The position numbers and the translations under genes are program-made. This document shows positions 38,501 to 48,900 of a DNA stretch of 64,000 bases, piece by piece. This DNA comes from Tribonema minus. Taxonomy: Eukaryota > Sar > Xanthophyceae > Tribonematales > Tribonemataceae. The stretch lies in NCBI GenBank assembly GCA_017506865.1, contig JAFCMP010000201.1:868001-932000 (forward strand), read 5' to 3'. The first letter of the stretch is position 1, and each line of letters starts with the position of its first letter. Below the pieces are notes generated by a model, which did no database searches, was not told the DNA's origin, and saw only the letters and a list, made by a program, of their open reading frames with translations.

Positions 38501-41273
38501 AAAGGGGTACGGTGTCTGTGTCGCGTGTGTATCATGGGTCAAACAAGGAATGGGTCGGTCTCTGACAATCACTACATGGCCATCTTGATGCAGACAACAG
38601 GAGCATGTGCAGACATTGAATGCTCACAATGCAATTCTCATCTAGACTGATGTTGGATTGCAACTGATGTCATAATTGGCAGTTGCAGGGCTATGAGGTT
38701 CCCCGATAACAATCACTGAGAACATTCAGAATTCCATACTACAAAGTACCACTAATGCAATGAGCGCAGTAATGTTGAGGAAAGCTCCTCGACTTCGTAA
38801 CAGTACCTCAAACCGCAACGGAATGCACCAAGCTCACCAAGAAGCAACGCAATGCAGTGCAGCATGTGTGAATGCAGCTTTGCTGCGACGCTTAACAACA
38901 CATTCACATCGCACTAGCAGAAAAGCAGTCCAGTGCGTTGTCTGCGGTACGTTGGCTTCTGGTCTATGACGCTAATAGTATATGTGAAAGCAGTTTTGCA
39001 ACGAACGCGCACACAGCAGACAACTGTGGATTGGCTTGAAGGACGCCACTGGTGCGCTTTTATGCAGCTTTGCCGCGATCTTTATGAAAAAACCTGACAT
39101 GGCACAAGCGCACAGCAGTCAATGCGTCACCTGTTGCGGATTGGCTTGGATGACGCCAATAGTGCGCGTCTGCTCGCCCTTGGCCTTCAGCTGAGCGTTG
39201 ACAACCTGTTGACAAGACGCGTTTGCCAGGCTTGTTTAAACACAACTGCTGCAGCAATAGTTGGCAATGCTTAGGGATGCATAAAAAAAAACAAAAAAAA
39301 CACGCATCTGGAAAATCCCTGTGAAGTCATCGCCCCCGGCGAACATGATGTAAAAGCTGGTGAGCTTTCACGTGTCCAAAGAGAGGCTGCCAGTTGCAGC
39401 CAGACAAAGACTCTCAATGAATCTAAATTATGCATATGCTGAAGATGTTCCATGGTGCTCATACAGCTTCAGCCCCAGCAAACAAGTTAGGTGACCGGTG
39501 AAACTGTCAGCAAAGCCAAGCAGCGTGCGCTGACGATTTCAATCTGTTGGTGAACTGATGCACTCAACTGAGAGCTTGATTTACTACAAGTATGTGGGCG
39601 GCATTCCCTCGGACCATCCAATGCTTTCAGAGCACAACACTCATGTTTGCTGCAAGTCCACAACAACAGTTGCGCAACAGCCACCAGACGATGATTCTGT
39701 TGACTGCCATATAGGTAGATAACTCACAGGAATTTCTGAAGTATGTGACTTCCATAATGCAGTATTATGAAGGCCTACTTCATTGACGCGTGCGACACTC
39801 AGCAAACACTCAGAAACATTTTCAAGTGCACATTCGGCAGCGGGAGAGTCACCTGCGCAAATGCAAGACCAGACACATCATCCAGCGTCACGTCCATGTC
39901 GTGATTGTGAGGCCCAGCAGCAGCGATGATGCTATTGACTGTGCCATACAGATGGATACTTCACAGTTATTTCTAGAAGTATTTGAAACTCAACACATTT
40001 TCAAAGTCCTAGTTCGACCAAGTATGTATTGAGGTAGGCTTGTAGACATACATTTGAGTGGCGGGAGAGTCACCTGTGCGAAAGCGAGCCCGGATACATC
40101 GTCCAGTGCCACGTCAATGTCGTGATTCTGCAGGCCCAGCAGCTTGTCCCGCACCCACCCCCCTGCAACTCGGATCACGGTGTTGCCTGTGCTTCCATGT
40201 TCCTGCGACTTTGCCGACTCCAGCAGCAGCTTAAAAACCTGCTGCTCCCTGTTCAAGAGTGGGTGACGAAGAGGGTCAGCCGCTGCCGGCGCCGTGTTGT
40301 TGCAACAGTCGCAGTGGTGCCGGCGCCTTATGAAATTATGTGACTCCGTGAACCATCTCCGCCTCACTCTTGTTGATGGGCAGGTATGTATGCGCCAGTC
40401 ACTGGATCAGCTGCAGCCGATGCTGCGTGCTTCAACTGTGGTGGTAAAGTGATTGGCAACACCTATGATGACGTACTGGCTCAGGACCCATATGCAAGCG
40501 CAGGTGTGCAGAACAATCCTATAATGCCCCCAAGCAGGCCCAGTGAGCAGCTGTCCACAAATCACACGTCGATGGATCACATTCTCAGGAGTCTTTCACC
40601 TCAGAGGTATTTGAATGTGTGTAGTGCGTAGTGCAATGTCAATCACCCCGAACCTGCAGTAGTTGAGCTTCCTGAGTAAAGCCAAGTTTCTTGCGCAGCG
40701 CATCACCGACTGTTCACAAAAAATGTTACGCAGCTCTTGGATGATCAATGGTGTCACCAGTATGCAGATACTGACCTAGCCTCCAATGCGGTGTTCGTCT
40801 ACAACAAATCATTCCATGCATTCGCTTTGGTACTGGCAATTTTAGGTGTTGTCCAATTGCAGGTCTTTCAAGCAGCCTCGATGTATTCCAACGGCACCAT
40901 CATTTCATTCAACTCATTGAAAGTGCCATATCCGATATTTATTCATTGTCAACATCTGATAGAAAGCACACACATGAGCCGAGCTCGAGCTCGAGCAGCA
41001 GATTTGAACTCACTTTGCAGTCAGCCTGTTCCGCAAATCCATGTGCAGATTGCTCCTCATGGCGGCCTGCAGGCCCCTTCTCATGCGCTCTTCCAGTCTC
41101 TCCTGGCGCCTTCGGAGGTGCGCTTCCGCGTCAAATAATGGTGCCTGCGATCCTGATCCTTCACCAGATGTGGTCGCAGCCGGCTGGTGCTCCTCGAGTG
41201 AAGCTTGCGTGTCTTTCGCAGGCCTCTTTGTGCTGCTGCTGTCGCTGGGCTCCTCAAGATTGGCGCGCTTCAT
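29555..41273 (-). CDS. TRNT1: CCA-adding tRNA nucleotidyltransferase
   Basis: Class II enzyme that adds or repairs the 3' CCA of tRNAs. Exons: 41273-41014 (tentative), 40368 or 40326-40074, 39205-39131, 38285-38184, 37366-37230, 36725-36575, 35563-35402, 34211-33978, 33071-32859, 32403-32359, 32051-32010, 31243-31188, 30825-30777, 30593-30483, 29740-29555. With the 40368 acceptor the sum is 705 codons plus stop. Motifs in order: [23 protein letters not shown] (metal-binding DxD), [77 protein letters not shown]. The tail has [16 protein letters not shown] and [12 protein letters not shown], as in plant enzymes. The small exons between 32.4 and 30.8 kb are less sure. The first exon is basic and Ser/Glu-rich and could instead belong to another transcript. 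Most introns carry exon-edge duplications. Confidence 0.92.
30973..31104 (+). mobile_element. Short retroposon-like element, truncated copy, with 15-bp target duplication
   Basis: The core 30997-31097 matches 45482-45582 with one difference in 101 bp. It is flanked by the perfect direct repeat AAGTACATATGTCAG (30973-30987 and 31090-31104), different from the flanks of the other copy. The right end is A/T-rich (GAATTAATAAA). It lacks the first 20-30 bp of the other copy, as expected for 5' truncation during target-primed reverse transcription. It lies in a TRNT1 intron. Confidence 0.75.
32190..32237 (+). repeat. Interstitial telomere-like array
   Basis: CCTAACCCTAACCCTGATCC followed by TAATCCTAACCCTAACCCTA: about seven degenerate CCCTAA hexamers, the longest of many such patches. 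Others lie near 4663, 16966, 26884, 34885, 48460-48570, 49274, 52278, 55769 and 62275. Confidence 0.85.
34926..35401 (-). repeat. Tandem array of about 65-bp units at the TRNT1 exon F donor
   Basis: Six or more units share GGAAGTACAAGACTTGGACT, GACTTGGACTGT and AAGCGTGACTTAC (plus strand). Read on the minus strand each carries a GTAAGTC-type donor. A longer unit at 35192-35257 also contains a copy of the last ~60 bases of exon F (35402-35563) followed by a canonical GTGAGT donor. Confidence 0.8.
35629..35876 (-). repeat. Copies of the TRNT1 exon F acceptor and 5' end
   Basis: CCTTCCAGCTCCGAGCC.ATG plus CGTTCGCGGCGGACCT recurs at about 35638-35676 and 35838-35873, upstream (in transcription) of the real exon start at 35563. 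Both keep an AG at the acceptor position, and the encoded [13 protein letters not shown] is almost unchanged. Confidence 0.85.
37390..37479 (-). repeat. Decayed duplicate of TRNT1 exon D
   Basis: The copy begins with an intact acceptor and encodes [20 protein letters not shown], matching [20 protein letters not shown] of the true exon (37366-37230). It then loses one base, shifting the frame, and lacks the 3' part of the exon. Confidence 0.88.
38938..39060 (-). repeat. Two copies of the TRNT1 exon B 3' end
   Basis: Blocks at about 39017-39058 and 38939-38980 repeat the exon B end (GGATTGGCTTGGATGACGCC on the plus strand) and adjacent intron, spaced about 80-110 bp. Neither keeps the GT donor of the real exon. 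Confidence 0.7.
39690..39922 (-). repeat. Duplicate of the TRNT1 exon A end plus intron (about 230 bp)
   Basis: 39853-39922 repeats the last ~70 bases of exon A and its donor GTGACTCTCCC; the intron beyond is also duplicated. The copy encodes [18 protein letters not shown] against [18 protein letters not shown] in the true exon, with many third-position changes. No matching acceptor was found for the copy. Confidence 0.88.
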
Positions 41274-41364
41274 ATGGCCCTACCATAAGCTCACCTTTTT
41301 GCACAGATTTCAACTTTGGAAGTTGGAGGAAGGTGAAGTTTCGGACATCTCGCTTTGCGCTAGA
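41274..41364. promoter_or_regulatory. Candidate bidirectional promoter between TRNT1 and the WDCP-like gene
   Basis: If the first exon of TRNT1 (ATG at 41273, minus) and the ATG at 41365 (plus) are right, only 91 bp separate the two starts. No TATA-like element is evident. This is inference from gene layout alone. Confidence 0.3.
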
Positions 41365-44300
41365 ATGCGCAGCGAAGATCCTTCATGGGCGAGCCCATGC
41401 TGCTCGCCGAAGGTCGTCTACGGGCTGCTGGACTCGGCGATGCTGCCCAGGGGAGGGCGCAACATGCTCGAAACAGGTGAGCATGCACTAGTGCATTGCA
41501 TACACACACACACACACAACTCACAACGTTCCATACTCTCAAGTTTTTGATCTGCTCGAGTGTTCAAGCGCGCTTTTGTGCACTAGATTTGTGAGAGATG
41601 TAACATTTGGCTTCACCGAACTCGCTGCTGTTGGTCTCACAAGTGATTTACATGTGCTGCACCTGCTCTGCAGCGTTCTGCAGCGAGCTATCGCTGCTAG
41701 TGCACCTGAATGGTGCATCGCTGACGGTGCTCCCAGTGCCCGACCCCTTGCCACAAGGAGCCCACGAACCCGCCAATCAGGCCACCATCTCGCCAGCACG
41801 ACGACAGCAACAGCAGATCAAAGTGGTGGACTGGACATGGTGTCACGTGCCTCCGAGTGCCACCTGCGCGAGGTTGCTGGTGCTGATGGCTGATGGCACG
41901 CTCAGCCTCTGGCACGTTGGCAGTCGGCAGCAGCAGCAGCAGCAGTGGCAGCCTAACAGTGTACCCTTGCCCTTTGCTTTCAAGATGTCCAGCTTTGAAG
42001 CAACCGGTTTGCCTCACCGAGTCTCCTGTCATGGATGGCCTGGCAGCTGCGAACGCCAGTGCTTCGCGCTCTGGGATGCGGATGCAGTTCATACGTACAG
42101 CCTGACTGAACTTGATGTGGCTGCCGCTTGTGCAGCCATCATGTCAACTGCTGCCAGGCGCCGACTCGCCGATGATGCACAAGCTACCGCTACCACTGCC
42201 GCTCCCACTGCTGAAGATTGTGCTGGTGCAACTGTCAGTGCCACATCCGCTAGACCAGCTGCTGCAAGATATGCCGCAGCGGCAGCTGATGCGTCGTTGC
42301 CGTTGCCGCCACTGCTCTCGCGCATAGCGGCGCCAGCAAAAGGGCGACGCGTGTGCGGCGCCGCAAGCCGCGATGGCCGCTTTCTTGCGCTGAGCAGCGG
42401 TGGTGAAGTTGCGGTGCACCGCTTGCAGTCACCTGCCATACACACACCTCAACAGCATCCTCCAGACATCGTACAAGAGCAGGCCACCAGCAACACGTCC
42501 GCAACTGACGTGTGCAGCCACGTGGCAGAGACTGAGGGGCGGACCGCATCCTCAAGCTTCGCCAGTGCCGCTGCTACTACGCGAGACCCGAGCAGTGTTC
42601 AACCTGAACTTCATGCGGGAGGGGGTCCAGGGGCGAGCACTGACGCAGTGGCGCGCGCGCTGTGTGTTGAGGCCGCCCTGAAGAACAATGATGGGGACAC
42701 GAGGGTCGTAATCGGAGCGATGCGTGCGATGGCAGCGATCGGCAGCAGCGCATTTGTGGGGGCTACCAGCGGCGGTCTGGATCTGGGGGAGGCGGGAAGC
42801 AGGGGCTTTTCACTCAACGCTGGCATCACTCAGTTGTCGGCTGCTGTCAGTGTGCGAGGCGGAGCTTGGACCGAGTTGAGCACTGACAACCGTGCAGCGG
42901 TGGCTCGGCAAGGGGAGGAAGGCGTACACGGGCCTGGAGACTGGTTGCGAGGGCAACTGCAGCAGCCAGTCTCGACTGCCCCACCTGCTGCCGGCAGAGT
43001 TCCAGCGGGAGCGTCACAGCAGGAATTGAAGTTGGTGACCATCACCAGCCGCCCAGCTCAGGACCCGCTACGCATACTGTCGCCGACCAGTGGAGGGCGG
43101 GGTGTTGAAGGGGACCTGAGGCTTGGGGGGATGGCGCGCTTTACTGGTGGCGGAGAGGCGGTGGATAGGCGGCCGCGGCTGGTGCTCATGGCGCTGCAGA
43201 GCACAGGTATGTAGGTATTTCACCACTAAGAATTCCAGCACATGACTGAAAGCACCTTCAACTGACACTGAAGTTTGACTGGGACTGAGGCGTTGAAGTA
43301 TAAATGCATGCTCACATTTTCTTCTTGTGTTCAAGTTAATTGCGCCGGCTTGTGAAGTCAGGCACATTGAGACTTGACTTAGTTTGGATAGCAGCTGTTT
43401 GAACCAGTGTGATACAGAGGCTTCTAAGTCATAATGTCACTGGTGGCGGCTGATGTGCTCACTCCGCTGCGGAGCAGAGACACATTGTTTTGTTTGTTGG
43501 CAGCACTTCAACCATGTAACTTTCATATTGGAGCGTTTTTTACCAATTAACAGTTTGGACACTAAACCCTGCACCAAGCGCCATCATGACTGTGAAGCCG
43601 TCTGCCACTGCTCATACTTGCCTCTACAAGCATGCGCAGTGGGGGCAGCGGACTTGCATTCTTGATGTCACGGCCCCATGTCATGTACCTCAACAGCAGA
43701 CTAGAGAAAGTCCTCAACACACGGGTTAGAATACAGAGTATCATTGTATGCCCGGCAGCACAGCTTATTCTTGCCTCCACGAACATGTGCAGCGCGGGCA
43801 GTTGGCTGGCATTCTTGACGTCAAAGTTCATGCACTATTCTGCCGGCAGTGTCTTCTGCCACACACAGTGCAGGAACGCTACATCCACCGCCATCAGCAC
43901 TGCCGATACCCAACTTTCAATATTCAACTTCAAGTACAGGCAAATTCTATACACACTCTCGAAAGGTCTAGCCTCCTCCATCAATTCAAGATAGCTGGTG
44001 CTGAGGTAGAGCCTTGACATCAATCTTTATCCGGACCTTCTGGCACTTCTGATTGACATGCAGCCCTGCTGGGCTTTACTGCGCCTTTTCCCTTCTACAT
44101 GTACTAAGTGCCACTGTTGTCATTAAGCTTTCTTGCAGCTGACATCTTGCTGTATGCTGCTCTGTGCGCTATTCTGCAGACCAAACCCCCGCAACTGGCG
44201 ACCAGGACATCACCCCCCCCTCTCTCCCTCGGTTGGCCCTCCTCTCGTCCCCCCCTCTCCCCCCCGCGCTCTCCACCCCGGACCTGCTCGCCTGCAGCCG

Positions 44301-44979
44301 CGACGGTGCGTGGATCATCGCAGGCAGCCACGCCTGCGACAGACTCCTGTGCTTCTCTCGCACAGGCCACAAACAGGACACCCTCACCCCCCTGGCCACC
44401 CTCATTGTGCCAGCAGGGGGGCGCCCTAGGGGGGTGCGGTTCTGGGGGGAGGGGTCTAGGGTCCTGGTACTGGCGGCGTGGGATGCTAAGGGGGATGAGG
44501 GGCGGTTGCTTCCTGCGATCGGCGGGGGAGCAGTTGCCTGTCGCACAGCGCTGCTGGTCTACACACTGCCCAGTGGCGGTGCAGCAGTCGCTGCTGCTGC
44601 TGCTGCTGCTGCTGTGAGTGGCGCCGCTGGTGCTGCTGCAGTCTCTGCCGCCGCGACTGCTGCCGGCGGCGTCAGTGACGCTGCCGCTCGCGCCACTGCA
44701 ACTGCGGATTCTGACGACGCTGTCGCCGGCGCTGTGGCAGCGACGCCCTCAGCTGCAGCGTTGTCGTCTACAGACACCAGTGGCAACGGCCACCTACGGT
44801 GCCCAGACGGTAGCACAGCAGATGTAGATGTATTGACAGCTCTGCTGCAGTTTGAGCAGAGGCTGAGTGGGAGGTTGGATGCGATTAATTCGGCTGTGGC
44901 GGCTCAGGGGGAACGACTCACTAGGGTTGAGGCACTGCTGCTTGAGCATCAGCGCTCGCACATACCGAGTGTTCAGTGA
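41365..44979 (+). CDS. WD-repeat and coiled-coil protein, WDCP-like
   Basis: Exons 41365-41476, 41674-43206 and 44180-44979; both junctions are phase 1 and the model closes at 814 residues. Blade-like strands include VVDWTWCHVPPSATCARLLV then LMADGTLSLWHVGS, CGAASRDGRFLALSSGGEVA and LLACSRDGAWIIAGSHACDR. PRGVRFWGEGSRVLVLAAWD follows. The last ~45 residues form a coiled coil (LTALLQFEQRLSGRLDAINS). This order, and the block from PDLLACSRDG to RVLVLAAW, resembles animal WDCP (C2orf44). Between the WD blocks lie long low-complexity linkers, including polyGln at about 41930-41945 and an Ala-rich tract encoded by repeated GCT near 44590-44612. Cellular role unknown. A WD protein is fairly safe; WDCP orthology is inference. 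Confidence 0.55.
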
Positions 44980-45963
44980 ATGATAAAGTCAATTGAGTAC
45001 AAAAAGTGAACATGAGCGTCTTGCTATTTGAACAATGCTTGTCATTTATGGACTTCAGTCAGGTTCATTTGGCCCCAAGAATGGCCAGCCTTATGGTGCG
45101 TACATTCCACGGTTGCTTGGCACTGATTTACGTTTTGGCAGAGCAAAGTTGTGAGCAAACTAATTGTGGGGGCCGCTCTCGCAGGGTGATCAGCCGGGTT
45201 ATGTTTGAGTTGCATTGATGGTTCTTTGCAGGATGCATCCTTTTCATGCAGCATTGGTGATCTGTATTTGCCAGAACTGAAAGGATCTTGTTGTTTCCTC
45301 TACATTGCCAGTGGTGATTTACCATGGACGTCGCACACCATACATCACCACGGCCATCGCTCACATGAAAACAAGTTTGGTGCAAGGTGTAGGTGTTGGG
45401 TGAGTGTGTCCTATGAGAAAAAAAGTACATGCATACCCGAGATGCCATTTGGCGGCGGCGGCGTTTGAGTGGTTGTCGTTGCGACACTTTCAGACTGTCA
45501 TACGACATGTAGATTCCTTACAGCTAGATGCCAATCATCTGGGCTTTTTCGCGCCCTGAGCGAGAATTAATAAAAAGTACATGCATACAGTGACTCCAGA
45601 AACTAGCCATGCATATTGAAAAAAGAGAGTACAGCACGGAGGCTTCCCACGTGGTCCCCCACCGTAGTACTAGCTCCGCTCCAGGGTGCTTAACTTCAGC
45701 GATCGGACGAGAGCTGGTGCTGTCACCATGATATGGTCGTACCCATTAGAACAAGCTGCTGTGCCAAATCTGATACATCCAATGAAAATACAGCCACTCG
45801 AGAAGCTCGGACTCCGAAGGCGTTGTACAACATGTGGTATCAGATTGGAAAGACATTCAGGGGATTGCTGTGAGTGCGGTGTGCGTTTGATAAAGGGCTG
45901 AAAGACGCCAGGCGACGGCACAGCAGGATCTGGCGCTGGAGCAATTTTGCGGAAGTCGCCACC
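44980..45963. other. Spacer upstream of the symplekin-EAF gene
   Basis: No exon recognised. It contains the longer copy of the short retroposon-like element (45420-45588). The ATG at 45964 sits in GTCGCCACCATGT, a good eukaryotic start context. Confidence 0.5.
45420..45588 (+). mobile_element. Short retroposon-like element, longer copy, with 17-bp target duplication
   Basis: The element spans about 45437-45571 (135 bp) between direct repeats AAAAAGTACATGCATAC at 45420-45436 and 45572-45588. The last 101 bp are nearly identical to 30997-31097. The extra 5' part is GC-rich (GGCGGCGGCGGCG). A short hairpin (GGGC TTTTTCGC GCCC) lies near the 3' end before the A/T-rich tail. No clear polymerase III A/B boxes, so it may be a SINE or a truncated LINE 3' end. 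Confidence 0.75.
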
Positions 45964-48900
45964 ATGTCCGCAGGCGGCAAAGATTGCGCTGAGAAGGTGG
46001 CAAGTCGGCTGAGCCTGGTGCGCAGCAGTGACAGCCCGCAGAGGCAGCTTGAGCTCTTGAAGGATGCACTTGCAGGTATGCTGATTTGTGGATATACCTG
46101 TGTTCAATTGCATGCATGACACCAAATACTGTAGAGGTGTTTGTAGCTCCAGCAACACCTTGGTGCAATTCTTACATTGGTTCTGTATGCAGTAATGATA
46201 TCATTCATCAGCATTGTACCCTCACGACCGACCAGCGAATGATGCCACTCTCACGCCTTCAGCTTTGTTGATTAGGATGCATCACACGAGCATGTTCAGA
46301 GCAAAGGATTAGATTACTTCCTGTGGCATGTTGCAAGACGTCATCAACAGGCAGTTCACATGTAAACTGCACAGCCCTTGATGGTTCGCAGAATAAACAC
46401 AACCTTTTCAAGAACATGTAATGCACTTCGAATTCCAAGGTGTTCATTGCAAGCAGTTCTTCCCATAAAGCACACCGCTTCGATGTTGCACTAGGCAAAC
46501 TGACAGCAACCTGAATACCACAAGCAGCTTCACTACAATCCTTAGGATGCAACATTCTAAGCGCACGTCTGGGCATTCATGCGCAAGAAAGTCGCAAGCG
46601 CATGCTGTCACAAAGCCTCAGTATGAGTGCTCACTGCTCAGCAAAATTGACTCTTTGTGGAAACGAATCAAAAGGTCGTAGAGCTCTAGGTGATAAGGAA
46701 TGGTTAGCCGCAAGTGCCTTCCACCAATAGCCGTGGTCTCCGCTGCTGCGGTCCTTGGCCACAAGTCAAACAGTGCCATCATATCCACGGTAGTCAAGAC
46801 TTCTGCGTGCAAGCTTTCAGCATTCATGCTGCATTCTGCGGTTGCCTGCAGAGCTCGAGGCACAAGCGGCCCGCGAGAGCGCGCTGCCAGCAGCACAGAC
46901 AGTTCCCCTGGCCACTGCTGCGCTGCACATATGCGCCGCCGCCTATGAGCGCAGTCAGCCAGGCATGCAGTCAGTTGAGCATCACCATCAACAACAGCAG
47001 CAGCAGGCGAGCCCTGGTGAGTTAGAGAGCTTGCTGATGGGCGACACCTCGTCGGAGGATGAAGCGCCGCGACCAGCAGGAAAACAACCTCAGGTATGAA
47101 TGTAGCGGCAGCAGACGTTGGAGAGGAGTACAGAGCGGGTGTGTCGCATTCGTCTTGTCGATGGTCATGTTGAAGTTGTATGGAAGTCTCGAGCTTGATT
47201 GCAAGGCAGGACATGTCATGCTATCTTGGCTGCACTTTCAGTGTGCAGCCGAGCACACCTCTCCACATTTGAATTACCGTGAGCCAGGCGGAAGTATGTG
47301 GAGTTGCTGAAGGCTGTCGATGCAGAGCGCAGGGAATGCATGCATTGCTGTTAAAATCATGAACAAGCGATTCACATCTTCATAGGGCAGGGCATGACTC
47401 AATGAGCTACTATGCGCTGAGCCATGCCATACTTCAAGTATGACTGGTTTTAGATTTCCCTGAAGTCAGTGATTGATCTTGAGCTATTCAATGGTACAGA
47501 AACGCGGTTCCAAATTTCCCATGCCAGACTCTTTGCATGCGGGCTAATCGGTATAAACCGTCAACTGCAACTTATGTAAATGATACACGCAACTGTGGCG
47601 CAGGGCCACCCGTAGCAACTATACACGCCCTCATATCGTCACCCACCTGCTGCCACATTGCAGGCCTGTTGAGATGGAAAACGACTACGTGCATCAAATA
47701 AACTATTGCACCATTGTGCGCGCTGCAGCAACATTAACCAACACTGTCAAACAGCGACTGTGCGTCATACACTCTTCCCTCAAGAACTGGCCATGACCCC
47801 ACCGTTAGACCACAACAACTCTGATTGCTGTCAACAACATCCGGAAGTACTGGTCTACACCAATACCTACCACGATGTCACCCCCTGCTGCTGCGCTTAG
47901 GGTTAGGATAAGGGTTAGGGTCACTTTTCTGTGCTGTTGAGAATGTGGCAACACCAATACCTACCACGATGTCACCCCCTGCTGCTGCGCTTAGGGTTAG
48001 GATAAGGGTTAGGGTCACTTTTCTGTGCTGTTGAGAATGTGGCATTCTGGTGAGAAATGCGAATCTACAAATTACGTGCATACCTCGGTCTTGTCGCCCA
48101 CCTGCTGCAGGCCTGTGGAGGTGGAAAATGACTACGCTGTCTTCACACTTGAAGTACGTAAAGCGATTCAAATTTGCAGAGTAGCAGTAGAGTATGCTGC
48201 CGGTGCAGAGCGCAGTAATATGAAGCGTTGCTGTATACATGAACGTGGGGGGACTCAGGCCTTCACAAACACATTGCTCATACTCTTTGATGCGCTGAGC
48301 ACTGCCACAAGGCTGGGGTGCCACATCTGATTGGCCTCAACGTGTTTGAGTTTGAACCTATCTTAACAAACTGGCGCTCGGTCAGATCCAGTAATGAGTG
48401 CCAGCCTTCCCGCACCTACAACCTCCACGGTGCTGACTGCAGGCACCTTTGACTCTTACTTAAACCCTAGTCCCAATCCTGACTCCAAGTCTACCTCCTG
48501 ACCGCTGCCCCGTGACCCTCAGCCCCAATCTCCAGAGTCAACCCTAACCTGCCCCTAACCTTTCCTTCTCACAAGGCTTGACAGGATGTTGATACTGTCG
48601 ACCACACGCAGAGCACGTTTCACATGCAACTCCTCATGTGACGCACTTGCTTTCTGCGCAGCAGCCGTCGCCGGTGCTCGCACCACCCTCAGCAGCAGCC
48701 GCTGCCCCAGCAACAGGGGCGGCGGCAGCGGCAGCGGCGATCACAAAAGAGGAGGCTGGCTTTTCTGATGTCTGTCAGCTGTCTGGGAAGCTGCTGAGGA
48801 ACATCGTGCAGAGCAAGGAGGGAGGTGAAGTGATGTCACAGGCGGTGGCGGCGGTGAGGGGGGCGACCAAGGAGGGCGGAGCTCAGGAGGTATGTATGTA

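Noticed and set aside
48105..48154. Possible exon PVEVENDYAVFTLE with good borders and a diverged copy near 47665
   Set aside because: Its phase does not fit between symplekin-EAF exons 2 and 3 and there is no family match; possibly another edge copy of an unseen exon.
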